Positions 35,108 through 45,260 of a DNA stretch of 64,000 nucleotides are shown here, in pieces; the first letter of the stretch is position 1, and every line of letters begins with the position of its first letter. The stretch covers positions 48,765-112,764 of the forward strand of contig JACPPG010000034.1 of assembly GCA_016191115.1 (NCBI GenBank). The letters are read 5' to 3'. A model generated the notes under the pieces. The model searched no databases, was not told where the DNA came from, and worked only from the letters and a program-made list of their open reading frames with translations. Source of the DNA: Planctomycetia bacterium. GTDB taxonomy: Bacteria; Planctomycetota; Planctomycetia; Pirellulales; JACPPG01. Position numbers and translations under genes: made by a program.

Positions 35108-35795
35108 GCGTTTTGGTGGACCACTCCCTCACTTCTACGCACGAGCCGCGGCCGGTGGTTTCCGGCCGAGGTTGCTGGGGCGGGAAGCGGTTACAGTCAC
35201 CACCACGTGCCGGAGCTTGCCCCCGGTGTCTCAGCAAATGCGATAAATGTATGTGGCGACTCGGCTTGGTCGAGGGCGCAAGACCGCATTCTAGGGGCCG
35301 CTTTCGGACCGGACAACCCGGATCACCGGGCCAACAGGGCCATTCTGTTTTTCAAAATGGCGAGGCGGGAAAATGGGACTGGCTCCGAGCATAAACAGCG
35401 CAAGTCCTTTCAGACCAACGTTGCGTCTCGGTGCCTGTCCCACTTTCCCGCCGGTGCGCCGCCGGCAAGCTTGCGCGCCGCCGCCCGGAGAACGTCAAAG
35501 TCCGGGGTCTGGCTCATTTTTCGGCACATGCGGTTGTCAATTCTTCCGAAGGACCTTCGGCCGAAAAATGTGCCTGCCCCCCCCTCTCCCAGGACTTGGC
35601 AGTTCTCCTGGGCGCCGCCGCGATCGTTGTATCCGCGGGCATGCCGACATAGGATGAGTTGATATGGCTTTCTTTCGGCCTTTCCCCCTCCTCGCTCCGG
35701 CCGTGGATCCATGCGGCTGGAAATCGGCTTGGCCCTGTCGGCCCTGCCCACCCCGATAGCCTCCGCTCAGAGAACTGGCACAGGATCGTCGTTCG
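35108..35795. other. Noncoding region between divergent dxr and ftsH
   Basis: No gene is seen in these 688 bp. Repeat copy 3 occupies 35339-35472. A perfect palindrome CCGAAGG-A-CCTTCGG lies at about 35547-35561. The rest would hold the promoters of dxr and ftsH, but no convincing -35/-10 pair was found. Confidence 0.5.
35339..35472 (+). repeat. 134-bp structured dispersed repeat, copy 3
   Basis: Same element and orientation as copies 1 and 4, full length, with inverted arms GCGGGAAAATGGGAC and GTCCCACTTTCCCGC. Confidence 0.9.
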
Positions 35796-37859
<2,064 letters not shown>

Positions 37860-37922
37860 CCGCGCGCTTGCCCCGTTGTCCGCTCGCCGCGGCGCGGAGA
37901 GCACAAGGCACGCGCCACGGGG

Positions 37923-37945
37923 CCTTGCGCCCACGCGGCGCAAGG
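37923..37945. repeat. Perfect 9-bp hairpin after ftsH
   Basis: CCTTGCGCC and GGCGCAAGG (37923-37931 and 37937-37945) with a 5-nt loop lie between convergent ftsH and the TIGR04282 gene. There is no T-run, so a terminator role is uncertain. Confidence 0.45.
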
Positions 37946-38008
37946 GACGAAAGCCGGCACCTGGCAAGGTCCGTCTTCGGTCCTGACTTGCCTTTCCGAA
38001 GGATGAGT

Positions 38009-38638
38009 TCAGGCTTCCGTTGTGAAGCGCGGCGGGTGGGCCGACCAATCGCCGGCACGCCGCTTGATGTCCTCGGGCCGGTCGATGTCATCGAGCACGC
38101 GGAGCCGTACGATCGACAAGCCGGCGCCCATGGCAATCTGTTCCGTCTTCCGGCACACGCGGTCCGTGCCCCAGGGAACGCCGAGGAAAACCTGTGGCGT
38201 CGGTCGATTCAGGCCGATCAAGTAGTAGCCACCGTCGCTGGCTGGACCGAGAACGAGGTCCGCTGACCTCAATGCCTCAAAGGCTTTCAGCACCACGGCG
38301 GGGCCGAGATCGGGGCTGTCGGTGCCGATGACTACCGTCGCGCCATTCATCGTGGCAGCGGCGGCGATAAGCTTGGCACCCAAATCGCCCTCGACCTGCG
38401 GGACATAGGTTAGGCCGCCGCCGAAGCGGGCTGACATCAAGTCCGCTGTGCCGCCATCAAAATGGACTTCCACGCGGAGTGCACGCTCTGCCGCCATCGA
38501 ACGGGCCCAGCCGAGCGTCTGCGCCGTAAGCCGATGGTGTAACTCGGCAGCTCCCACGGGTCCGAGAAGAGGAATCAAGCGCGTCTTGACGCGGCCCGCC
38601 TCGGGATATCGGGTAAAAATGATCAGCCGCTCTGGCAC
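38009..38638 (-). CDS. TIGR04282-type GT-A transferase (arsenosugar/selenodomain-associated, DUF2064)
   Basis: The protein has 209 residues from a GTG at 38638, which has GGAGG eight bases upstream; a TTG at 38653 is the in-frame alternative. Family motifs are FTRYPEAGRVKTRL at the N-terminus, GTDSPDLGPA near residue 110 and GPASDGGYYLIGL near residue 135, typical of the MobA-like GT-A fold of TIGR04282. Such genes are regularly beside arsS-type radical SAM genes, and the family has been linked to arsenosugar synthesis; the donor and acceptor are not proven. It is the last gene of the five-gene operon, 32 bp after arsS. Confidence 0.9.
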   Translation of the reverse strand: MPERLIIFTRYPEAGRVKTRLIPLLGPVGAAELHHRLTAQTLGWARSMAAERALRVEVHFDGGTADLMSARFGGGLTYVPQVEGDLGAKLIAAAATMNGATVVIGTDSPDLGPAVVLKAFEALRSADLVLGPASDGGYYLIGLNRPTPQVFLGVPWGTDRVCRKTEQIAMGAGLSIVRLRVLDDIDRPEDIKRRAGDWSAHPPRFTTEA

Positions 38639-38670
38639 TGTGGCAACCTCCAATTGTCTCGACGGCCATC

Positions 38671-39732
38671 CTATTGTTCAGCGGCAACGATGGCCCCTTG
38701 GCAACTTGAACCAGCCCCAGCCGTGCAGCCAAAGCAATGCTGGCCGACAACGATCGGCCGTTGGGCCAGCTTCCGCAGCGCCGCTTCACCGATGTCATGG
38801 ATTCTCGTCGGGCAGTCGGGGACCAATTCAAGCTCCAGCATTTGGTTGAAGTCGCAATCATACAGCCGGCCGTCCCAGCCGACCGATAGCGTCGATCGGC
38901 ACATTAGGCCGGCGACAGCCGCGGGGTTGTAGCTGTCGATTAATAGTTGCATGTATTCGTCAAGCTTGTCGTGCGCGAGCAGGTCGTCGAGAAACCGACT
39001 GATCGGCATGTTCGTGATCGTGTACAGCCGGTTGAACCTGACGCCATACCGAGCAGCCAGCTCGCGATGGTACGCGACTTCCAACGGCCCCTGCTCCGGC
39101 GGCAGCGCCGGTCCAAGCGGGTTGTAGACGAGATTGAGCACGAGTCCGCCATCGGGCTGCCCATAGCCCAAGGCATTGAGTCGGCGCAGTGCCGCGATGG
39201 ATTTCTCGAATACGCCGTCGCCGCGCTGTGCATCGGTATTCTCGGCCAGATAGCAAGGTAGCGAAGCGACGATCTCGACTTCGTGCGCGGCAAGAAACTC
39301 CGGCAGGTCTTCAAATCCCGCACTTGTCAGAATTGTCAGATTCGAGCGATCGATGACGTGGCAACCAAGTCTTCGCAGCTCGCCGGCAAGCCAGCGAAAG
39401 TTGGGGTTCATCTCCGGCGCGCCGCCGGTGACGTCGACTACTTGGATGCCGCTCCGCGTGACGAAACGGAGGCATTCACTCATCGTCTCTTGGCTCATCA
39501 CTTCGCGCCGACTAGGACCGGCGTCGACGTGGCAATGACGGCAGGTTTGATTGCAGAGCTTGCCGACGTTGATTTGTAGAACCGAGACACCCGTCGCACG
39601 CAAGGGAGTCAGGCCGCCTGCCGCGACAGCCTGCGCAAACGTGCGGCCTCCCCACTTGGGCACAAGCGCGGCCCGTTGCACGGCCGGATCGCTGAGCGGA
39701 CTTCCCTGCTTGAGCAACGTCAGACCTGGCAT
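38671..39732 (-). CDS. arsS: Radical SAM protein ArsS (rSAM/selenodomain, arsenosugar biosynthesis)
   Basis: The 353-residue protein has the length of TIGR04167. The iron-sulfur motif is CNQTCRHCHVDAGPSRRE near residue 60. VDVTGGAPEMNPNFRWL follows. The C-terminal DUF3641 or selenodomain carries CRSTLSVGWDGRLYDCDFNQ and ends with HCFGCTAGAGSSCQG. In some relatives a selenocysteine occurs in the C-terminal domain; here cysteines are used and no in-frame UGA is present. ArsS is reported to transfer the 5'-deoxyadenosyl group to dimethylarsenite on the path to arsenosugars. GAGGAG precedes the ATG by five bases. No arsM methyltransferase gene is in the window. Confidence 0.93.
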   Translation of the reverse strand: MPGLTLLKQGSPLSDPAVQRAALVPKWGGRTFAQAVAAGGLTPLRATGVSVLQINVGKLCNQTCRHCHVDAGPSRREVMSQETMSECLRFVTRSGIQVVDVTGGAPEMNPNFRWLAGELRRLGCHVIDRSNLTILTSAGFEDLPEFLAAHEVEIVASLPCYLAENTDAQRGDGVFEKSIAALRRLNALGYGQPDGGLVLNLVYNPLGPALPPEQGPLEVAYHRELAARYGVRFNRLYTITNMPISRFLDDLLAHDKLDEYMQLLIDSYNPAAVAGLMCRSTLSVGWDGRLYDCDFNQMLELELVPDCPTRIHDIGEAALRKLAQRPIVVGQHCFGCTAGAGSSCQGAIVAAEQ

Positions 39733-39758
39733 GCAATCTCCTCAAGACCCGGCGAGCA

Positions 39759-41489
39759 CTATCGGATATTCGATGAAGGGTCGCGGCGAAGCAAAGCGGC
39801 GATTGTGAGCCACAAGAAGAACGGGCCGAACTCCAGCCAAGATACGCAGTAGTCAAAGAACTGCGGCCCCTTGTAGATCGTTCCCGCAACCGGGCTATCC
39901 ATGAACTCGAACGCCAGCCAGAAACGCAAATAGTACGCGAACGCCAGGCCGCTCACCGCCAGCCATGCGCGGCCACGCGCGAACGGCAGCATAGGCAGAG
40001 CCCACGTCCAATACCAGGGGTTTTGCGTGGGAAGCAGGAGCCAGAACCAGGCGACGGTTAAGAACGTTCCTTCCAAAAAGTCCGCCGAACTGCTCGCCGT
40101 TCGCCCCCGCAGCGCCAGAAAAAGGGCAATCGCTGGAAAAACAAGCGCGGTTACCGAACGAGCGATGAAAAAGGGAAGGCGACCCGGTTCCACGCTGAAG
40201 ATGGCCGCCGCCCAAGAATGCGCCAAGACCCGCCACGACTCGGGGACGACCGAGAACCACGCGACCTGGTCTGCGGGCAGCTCACTTGTGGGCCTGACGT
40301 TCTCCATCACCAAGAGAAAGAGGAAATCGTTCATTTCCCACTCGCCGAGAAAGGCCCGCAGGCTCTGGCTCGGGTCGCGCGGTTCGGTGCCCAAGTCCGG
40401 TGGCGGCAACGGAGGAGCATCGGCGTCAGGAGCCGGCATGCGAACAGCCGGGAGGCTGGCAAGTTCGCCGGAGGGCGCCATCGGCAGCAGCACGGCGATC
40501 GTGACCGTCGCCCCCACCAGGCCAGCAAGGGCCGTCGCCCGCCAACCGATGCGCCGCAGCGCGGTGACCGCGAGCAGCGGCACCAGGACTACCGGATACA
40601 GCTTGGCCCCAATTGCCAAACCCAATGCGATACTTGCGAACACAAGCCGCTGCGGGCCGCGCGCTGGCTCACGTTCGATCTTCGCCGAATCGTCAATCCG
40701 CGGAAAAAATGCCTGAACGGACCACAATAGGCCAACGGTCGTGAGAAACGTCGCCAGAGCGTCCAGGTGTCCGCTGTTGGCAACTTCCTTGATCGGCAGC
40801 GGGCACCACGCATAGGCAATCGACCAGCCGACCGGCTTGCCCGACCAACGCAACAAACGCACGACCAGATAGATCGTGGCCAGATCGAACGCGACGAACC
40901 AGGCTCGCATGATCTTCATACGAGCGGCGACCGTTGCGTTCTCCGGCGTGCAGGCGGCAGCGAACGCAAAGATCGCCTGGCTGGTTGGCGGGTAGATCGT
41001 GGGCAGCTCGCCGAAATGAATCCGGTCCAGCACGACTTCGAGTCCCGCAGAGTGCTTCTTGAGGGCCACCAGGCGCGCCAAGTCTGATGGCAATGGATCG
41101 CTCCCTCCGGCTTCCACGACCTGACGTGGGCTGTAGCGAAACGGGCTCACGCCCGCGACGCTCGCTTGACCGTCCCACAGGTACCGATAGATGTCGATCT
41201 CCTCGATCGGATCGGAGAACAACAACGTGCCACGAAACGCCACCGCCGCTACGGCAATGACGGCGAGCAGAACTCCGTCCTGGGTCGCCGCGAGAGCAGC
41301 CTTGATGCTCACCAGGTAGCAGAGGAACGCCGCCGCGAACAGGGCCAAAACCACGAGCAGCGATTGCTTGCCCTCACCCGCCACGTGAAGGCTCTGTCCG
41401 ATGAACGTCACCAGCAGATAGATGGCCTCGGACACCGCTGCCAAGAACAACAGCCATTTGTGCGCCGAAGATAGGCGAACAGGGTTCAT
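39759..41489 (-). CDS. GT-C type membrane glycosyltransferase (GT87/DUF2029-like)
   Basis: The 576-residue protein has about twelve membrane segments spread over its length. The first large loop contains SDPIEEIDIYRYLWDGQASVAGVSPF, with acidic pairs (core DPIEEIDIYRY) in the place of the catalytic DD/ED motif of GT-C enzymes. LPTIYPPTSQ and the later LLLPTQNPWYWTWALPML are like those in polyprenol-dependent mannosyltransferases. It probably transfers a sugar from a polyprenyl-phosphate donor on the outer face of the membrane. It sits between a GT2 polyprenol-phosphate-sugar-synthase-like gene and arsS with gaps of 16 and 26 bp, so the GT2 may make its donor. Confidence 0.82.
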   Translation of the reverse strand: MNPVRLSSAHKWLLFLAAVSEAIYLLVTFIGQSLHVAGEGKQSLLVVLALFAAAFLCYLVSIKAALAATQDGVLLAVIAVAAVAFRGTLLFSDPIEEIDIYRYLWDGQASVAGVSPFRYSPRQVVEAGGSDPLPSDLARLVALKKHSAGLEVVLDRIHFGELPTIYPPTSQAIFAFAAACTPENATVAARMKIMRAWFVAFDLATIYLVVRLLRWSGKPVGWSIAYAWCPLPIKEVANSGHLDALATFLTTVGLLWSVQAFFPRIDDSAKIEREPARGPQRLVFASIALGLAIGAKLYPVVLVPLLAVTALRRIGWRATALAGLVGATVTIAVLLPMAPSGELASLPAVRMPAPDADAPPLPPPDLGTEPRDPSQSLRAFLGEWEMNDFLFLLVMENVRPTSELPADQVAWFSVVPESWRVLAHSWAAAIFSVEPGRLPFFIARSVTALVFPAIALFLALRGRTASSSADFLEGTFLTVAWFWLLLPTQNPWYWTWALPMLPFARGRAWLAVSGLAFAYYLRFWLAFEFMDSPVAGTIYKGPQFFDYCVSWLEFGPFFLWLTIAALLRRDPSSNIR

Positions 41490-41505
41490 TCGCGGCCACG
41501 GTTCG

Positions 41506-42261
41506 CTAGGGTCGGCGTGGCATCAGGCCATACTTCGCGATCAGGTAGAGAATCTTGTAGCCGGCACGAACGCTGCCGAGCACGGTGCCGCTGATCTTGC
41601 TCTGGCCAACGCGACGGCGATAAGGGACCGGGATTTCCAGCGTTCGCAAACCGGCCCGCGCGGCTTTAATCTGCATCTCGACCGTCCAACCGAAGTTCGT
41701 GTCACGCATGCCGAGTCGCTTGATCGCGTCGAAGCCGATCGCTCGAAACGGGCCAAGATCAGTGTACCGAGCGCGGCACAGCACGCGCATCAAGAAGCAT
41801 GCCAGCCGATTTCCGAAGACGCTTTGCGGTGGCATCGCTCCGGGATCACGGCGGCCTAGCATGCGCGAACCGAGGACAAAATCGGCGTGCCCCGCGAGAA
41901 TAGGCCGAACCAATTCCGGCAGCAACTCACAATGATCGCTGTGGTCTCCGTCGAGGAAAACGACGGCCGACGGCCGCGCCCGGCCCACCAGTTCTTCGAC
42001 TTCGGCGAGTCCGCGCAGGCAAGCCGCGCCGTAGCCCCGCCGCGCCTCGGCGATCACGTGAGCGCCTGCCGCCCTGGCCACGGCAGCGGTCCTGTCCGTT
42101 GACCCGTTGTCGACCACGATCACGCATCCGACGCGCGGCAGATCCCTCAGTACAAGCGGCAGCGCTGCTTCTTCATTGAGCGCGGGAATAATGACCGTCA
42201 CTGGGCTTAGGTCCAGTGAATCCACAAAATCCGTGCCTCGGCCAATACGTGACACGAGCAT
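41506..42261 (-). CDS. Family 2 glycosyltransferase (polyprenol-phosphate sugar synthase-like)
   Basis: The protein has 251 residues from ATG 42261, chosen because upstream codons overlap the preceding P460 gene. The GT-A fold shows VTVIIPALNEEAALPLVL, IVVDNGSTDRTAAVA, AEARRGYGAACLRGL and the metal-binding VFLDGDHSDHCE. GSRMLGRRDPGAMPPQ and the C-terminal IPVPYRRRVGQSKISGT are typical of the DPM1/DPG synthase branch, which loads mannose or glucose onto polyprenyl phosphate. The next gene in the operon is a GT-C enzyme that could use that donor. There is no C-terminal membrane pair, though a hydrophobic stretch is present near the end. Confidence 0.88.
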   Translation of the reverse strand: MLVSRIGRGTDFVDSLDLSPVTVIIPALNEEAALPLVLRDLPRVGCVIVVDNGSTDRTAAVARAAGAHVIAEARRGYGAACLRGLAEVEELVGRARPSAVVFLDGDHSDHCELLPELVRPILAGHADFVLGSRMLGRRDPGAMPPQSVFGNRLACFLMRVLCRARYTDLGPFRAIGFDAIKRLGMRDTNFGWTVEMQIKAARAGLRTLEIPVPYRRRVGQSKISGTVLGSVRAGYKILYLIAKYGLMPRRP

Positions 42262-42286
42262 GACGTTGGATGTTGGAATCGCGGAA

Positions 42287-42859
42287 TCACTTTTGGGGAA
42301 CTGCGTCGTTGAAGAACACCAAGTCTTTTCCGACAGCCTTCTGATGACATTCAATGCAACTAGCGACTCGACCGGCGATGGGACGGCCGCCGCCTGCCGT
42401 GGCGCTCCTGGCCAGCTTGCCGTCAGGCGTGTACTTCAACCAGTACCAGTCACCGCTCTTGGGATCGGCTCCCCTAACGCGGTACATCACGCTGATGCTC
42501 TGCGGACGGTCTGCGTTGTCCACATAGTCTTCGCGGACAACGATCGAGCTGTACGCGAATCGCTCCGTGTCCTTCGCGGCAACGTCGTTCAGATATACCT
42601 TCCCGTTCGACCCGTGCGGGTCCTGGACCGACTGCGGCGCGGCGATCTCCGCCGCCTGCCACTCCGCATAGGGCGCCTGCTCGCGGTGCAAGTATTTCCA
42701 CAGTGACGCCGCGAACTCCTCGGTCGTCGGCTGGCGCGGTGGGCTCGGTGTAGCCCGACTGCTGCCGGAACCCTGTGCCCACGCCGTGGAAGCCACCACC
42801 GGTACGACCAGGAATACGCAAAGAACGTCTCGAACCCAGGTACGCTCAAGCCCGCGCAT
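42287..42859 (-). CDS. Cytochrome P460-like exported haem protein
   Basis: The 190-residue protein begins with a signal peptide (RGLERTWVR, hydrophobic run, AWAQ) after a perfect AAAGGAGG site six bases before the ATG. The mature part shows the P460 family pattern: SSIVVREDYVDN, SISVMYRVRGADPKSGDWYWLKYTPDG and a C-terminal single haem motif CIECHQKA, followed by DLVFFND. P460 proteins oxidise hydroxylamine or detoxify nitric oxide in ammonia oxidisers, while other members have unknown roles. It is the first gene of the arsS operon. A redox role towards arsenic or another periplasmic substrate is a hypothesis from position only. Confidence 0.85.
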   Translation of the reverse strand: MRGLERTWVRDVLCVFLVVPVVASTAWAQGSGSSRATPSPPRQPTTEEFAASLWKYLHREQAPYAEWQAAEIAAPQSVQDPHGSNGKVYLNDVAAKDTERFAYSSIVVREDYVDNADRPQSISVMYRVRGADPKSGDWYWLKYTPDGKLARSATAGGGRPIAGRVASCIECHQKAVGKDLVFFNDAVPQK

Positions 42860-42998
42860 GCGGCACCTCCTTTGGAATCTCCCGCACGATTATGCGGTGA
42901 ACCGAGCCATTTTCAAGACGTGGGTACTTTTCTATTCGTGAAAACCAGCCGGCGGCTGGTCGGTGTGGTGGCCACGGTTTGTGCCTCCCGCTCGTTCG

Positions 42999-43196
42999 TC
43001 ACTGGCCCACTCTCCAGACAACAGCCGCCAAGCCAGCGACGAGCAGCACAAAGATGATCCTCAAGACGATCCTCGCGCCCCGAGACAATGGTGGTGGTTG
43101 ATGCGACGAAGCGGGCATCGCCGCCGGATGATTGGCATCGTTCGCGTGGGAAGGTGGTTTGCCATGCCCTTTGAAGGCAAAAATCAGCTTGGTCAT
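42999..43196 (-). CDS. Possible small tail-anchored membrane protein
   Basis: From an ATG at 43196 this frame encodes 65 residues: a polar, proline- and histidine-rich half, then a clear C-terminal membrane helix (IVLRIIFVLLVAGLAAVVWR). The frame is open upstream to 43427, so a longer form is possible, but no start has a good ribosome-binding site. No family is recognised. Listed because the hydrophobic segment is better than chance; it could be noncoding. Confidence 0.35.
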   Translation of the reverse strand: MTKLIFAFKGHGKPPSHANDANHPAAMPASSHQPPPLSRGARIVLRIIFVLLVAGLAAVVWRVGQ

Positions 43197-43399
43197 GGAC
43201 CAGGAAAGCAGCTCTGCGAAGATTTCCAGCAATTCCTCCACGTTGCCAGCCTCCAAACCGAATGGCGTGGTTCCGCCAATGGCCAGGATTCTATCGCACT
43301 GTAAGGTGGAATACCTCCCCGGTGGGACCACCGATCGAATCGCGTGATCGTGCTCCGCTGTCTTTTGATCTGGTGCCGTTCTGCCGCCCAGATCTCCGT

Positions 43400-43789
43400 T
43401 TAGACCGCCCAGTTGTACGTTCGCCACAGGGCCGAGCGGACGATGTTGGTCAGCATCAGCCGGCTGACCGGTTTCGCGAGCACCGAGAAAACCTGCTCGC
43501 GATAGGCCTGCTCCACGAGTTCGGCATCGGCGTTCGCCGAGAGCAGGATGCAGGGCAGCAGCGCCTTCACCTCTTTCACCAATCGGACGGTCTCCAATCC
43601 GGTGAGCTTGGGCATGTGCATGTCCAAGAGCACGAGGTGCACCTCTTCGTTGCGGACGATCGAGAGCGCCTCTTCACCGTCGCCGGCCAAGAGCGTGCGG
43701 AAACCCTGCGTTTCGAGCACGCCCCGCACCGTCTCGCGGAACTGACAGTCGTCGTCGGTGATAAGCAAAGATGGGGGCGTGAGGGTCAC
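43400..43789 (-). CDS. Single-domain response regulator (CheY-like receiver)
   Basis: The protein has 129 residues from a GTG at 43789, with AGGGAAA upstream; the longer frame adds residues with no receiver similarity. Receiver features are the acidic pocket LLITDDDCQF, the phosphorylated aspartate in LVLLDMHMPKLTG near residue 58, LLSANAD with the conserved Ser position, and the lysine in VLAKPV near residue 109. There is no output domain, so it probably works through a protein partner. No histidine kinase lies in the window. Confidence 0.92.
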   Translation of the reverse strand: MTLTPPSLLITDDDCQFRETVRGVLETQGFRTLLAGDGEEALSIVRNEEVHLVLLDMHMPKLTGLETVRLVKEVKALLPCILLSANADAELVEQAYREQVFSVLAKPVSRLMLTNIVRSALWRTYNWAV

Positions 43790-44195
43790 GATTCGTTTCC
43801 CTGAGAGCGCTGCGCGGGTCCGTTGGGCACGCAGGCAATGGCACTCGCTGACACTAGCGACAGCAACTCGGATGCCGCGCCTCCCCTCCGACCCTGTGCC
43901 CGGCACGCGCTGCGTCGCGATAACCTCTTGCAATCTTTCATGTTAATACCGGGCGGCAGTGCTTTGCCACAAGATAAAATGGGAAAATCAGACCCTTCGT
44001 GCGGGCGTGGAACCGCATCCTGCTGCCAATTCGGCAGGATAGATTTGGGCATTGGCGCCGCATCTTGAAGGCGTGCAGCCGGGGGCGTCTCGAGGCGTCG
44101 CCGGTCGTTCCGCTGCTGGCGGTGGTGCTCGCGGGTCACCCGCCGCGGCCGAACAATCGACCAAACAGCGTCTCGGACGCTCGGTTTTGGTCCGC
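43790..44195. other. Intergenic region between divergent response regulator and sdh operon
   Basis: About 400 bp with no credible gene or repeat from the families listed here. Confidence 0.5.
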
Positions 44196-44223
44196 TTGTC
44201 AGGGGGCTCGATGACCCTATACT
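44196..44223 (+). promoter_or_regulatory. Promoter of the sdhCAB operon
   Basis: TTGTCA at 44196-44201, 16-bp spacer, TATACT at 44218-44223. The predicted start is about 65 bp before the sdhC start codon. Confidence 0.6.
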
Positions 44224-44296
44224 ACGAATGCCGCCCACCTGATTCTGTCAAAGTTGACCGCGGGCTCCATGGACGAGCCCGAAGGAAGCCACCAGG

Positions 44297-45166
44297 GTGT
44301 CTACCAGCTCTTCGGACTCGTTCTTTTCCCGCCACGAGTTCCTGATTCTTCGCCTGCACTCGCTCACCGGCCTGTTCCCCGTCGGCGCGTACATGGTGGT
44401 CCATCTGTTGACCAACGCCAGCGTGCTCGCCGGGGCGCCGGCGTTTCAGCGGAACGTCGACGCGATCCATGCCCTGGGGCCTGTCCTGCCCTTGGTGGAA
44501 TGGACGTTCATCTTCCTGCCGATCATCTTTCACGCCGTTGTGGGGGTGATGATCGTCCGCAGCGGCCGCTCGAACGCCAGCCGGTACAACTACGCCGGCA
44601 ACATCCGCTACACGCTACAACGGGCGACCGCGTGGATTGCGCTGGTTTTCATTGCCTGGCACGTGTTCCACATGCACGGTTTGATCCATAACGACTACTG
44701 GATGAACAACCTGGCGAAGCCCCTCTACGGCGGACAGTTCGACGCGGAGCGGGCCACCTCTTCGGTGGCGCTGGCACTGGCGCCCTTGGCGGCGCGGATT
44801 GCCTACGCGATCGGCGTTGGCGCCTGCGTGTACCATTTCGCCAATGGCCTGTGGACGATGGGGATCACCTGGGGCCTATGGCAATCCGCCGCCGCGCAGC
44901 GCCGCGCCAACTGGCTGTGCGGGGCGATTGGGCTCTTGGTATTGGCCGTCGCGATCGGGGCCTGGGTGGGCGCCATTCGAGTAGGCGAGCCGGAAAACCT
45001 TAAGGACGCCGAGGCGTACGAGCTCGCCCGCAGCCAGCAGCAAAAGGATTTTGAGGAGCGCGAAGCGCGGATCAAGGAAGAGTTGAAACCCGAACAGACC
45101 AACAGGGCGGCGGCACGGCCCACGGCCCGCGCGCGTACGGTTGCCAGCGAAGCGGCGGCGCCCTAG
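44297..45166 (+). CDS. sdhC: Succinate dehydrogenase cytochrome b558 subunit
   Basis: Membrane anchor that carries haem b and the quinone site of complex II. The start is a GTG at 44297 with AAGGA upstream. The protein has 289 residues with five membrane segments. Candidate haem histidines are in RLHSLTG, VVHLLTN, IIFHAVVG, AWHVFHMHG and VYHFANG, as expected for the single-subunit di-haem type of the b558 family, so no sdhD is required. The last ~70 residues are a charged, Lys/Glu-rich tail (QQQKDFEEREARIKEELK) that is longer than usual. First gene of the operon sdhC-sdhA-sdhB. Confidence 0.93.
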   Translation: MSTSSSDSFFSRHEFLILRLHSLTGLFPVGAYMVVHLLTNASVLAGAPAFQRNVDAIHALGPVLPLVEWTFIFLPIIFHAVVGVMIVRSGRSNASRYNYAGNIRYTLQRATAWIALVFIAWHVFHMHGLIHNDYWMNNLAKPLYGGQFDAERATSSVALALAPLAARIAYAIGVGACVYHFANGLWTMGITWGLWQSAAAQRRANWLCGAIGLLVLAVAIGAWVGAIRVGEPENLKDAEAYELARSQQQKDFEEREARIKEELKPEQTNRAAARPTARARTVASEAAAP

Positions 45167-45260
45167 CCGCCCGGCAACTCCGGAGCCGTGTCGCGCAGCT
45201 CAGCAAACCTACCGAGACGACACCCGCAGCAGGGCAGCGACACCAAAGGACATTCCGGCG

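Noticed and set aside
35113..35394. 93-codon frame ending inside repeat copy 3
   Set aside because: No start signal, and its C-terminus is translated repeat shared with other copies.
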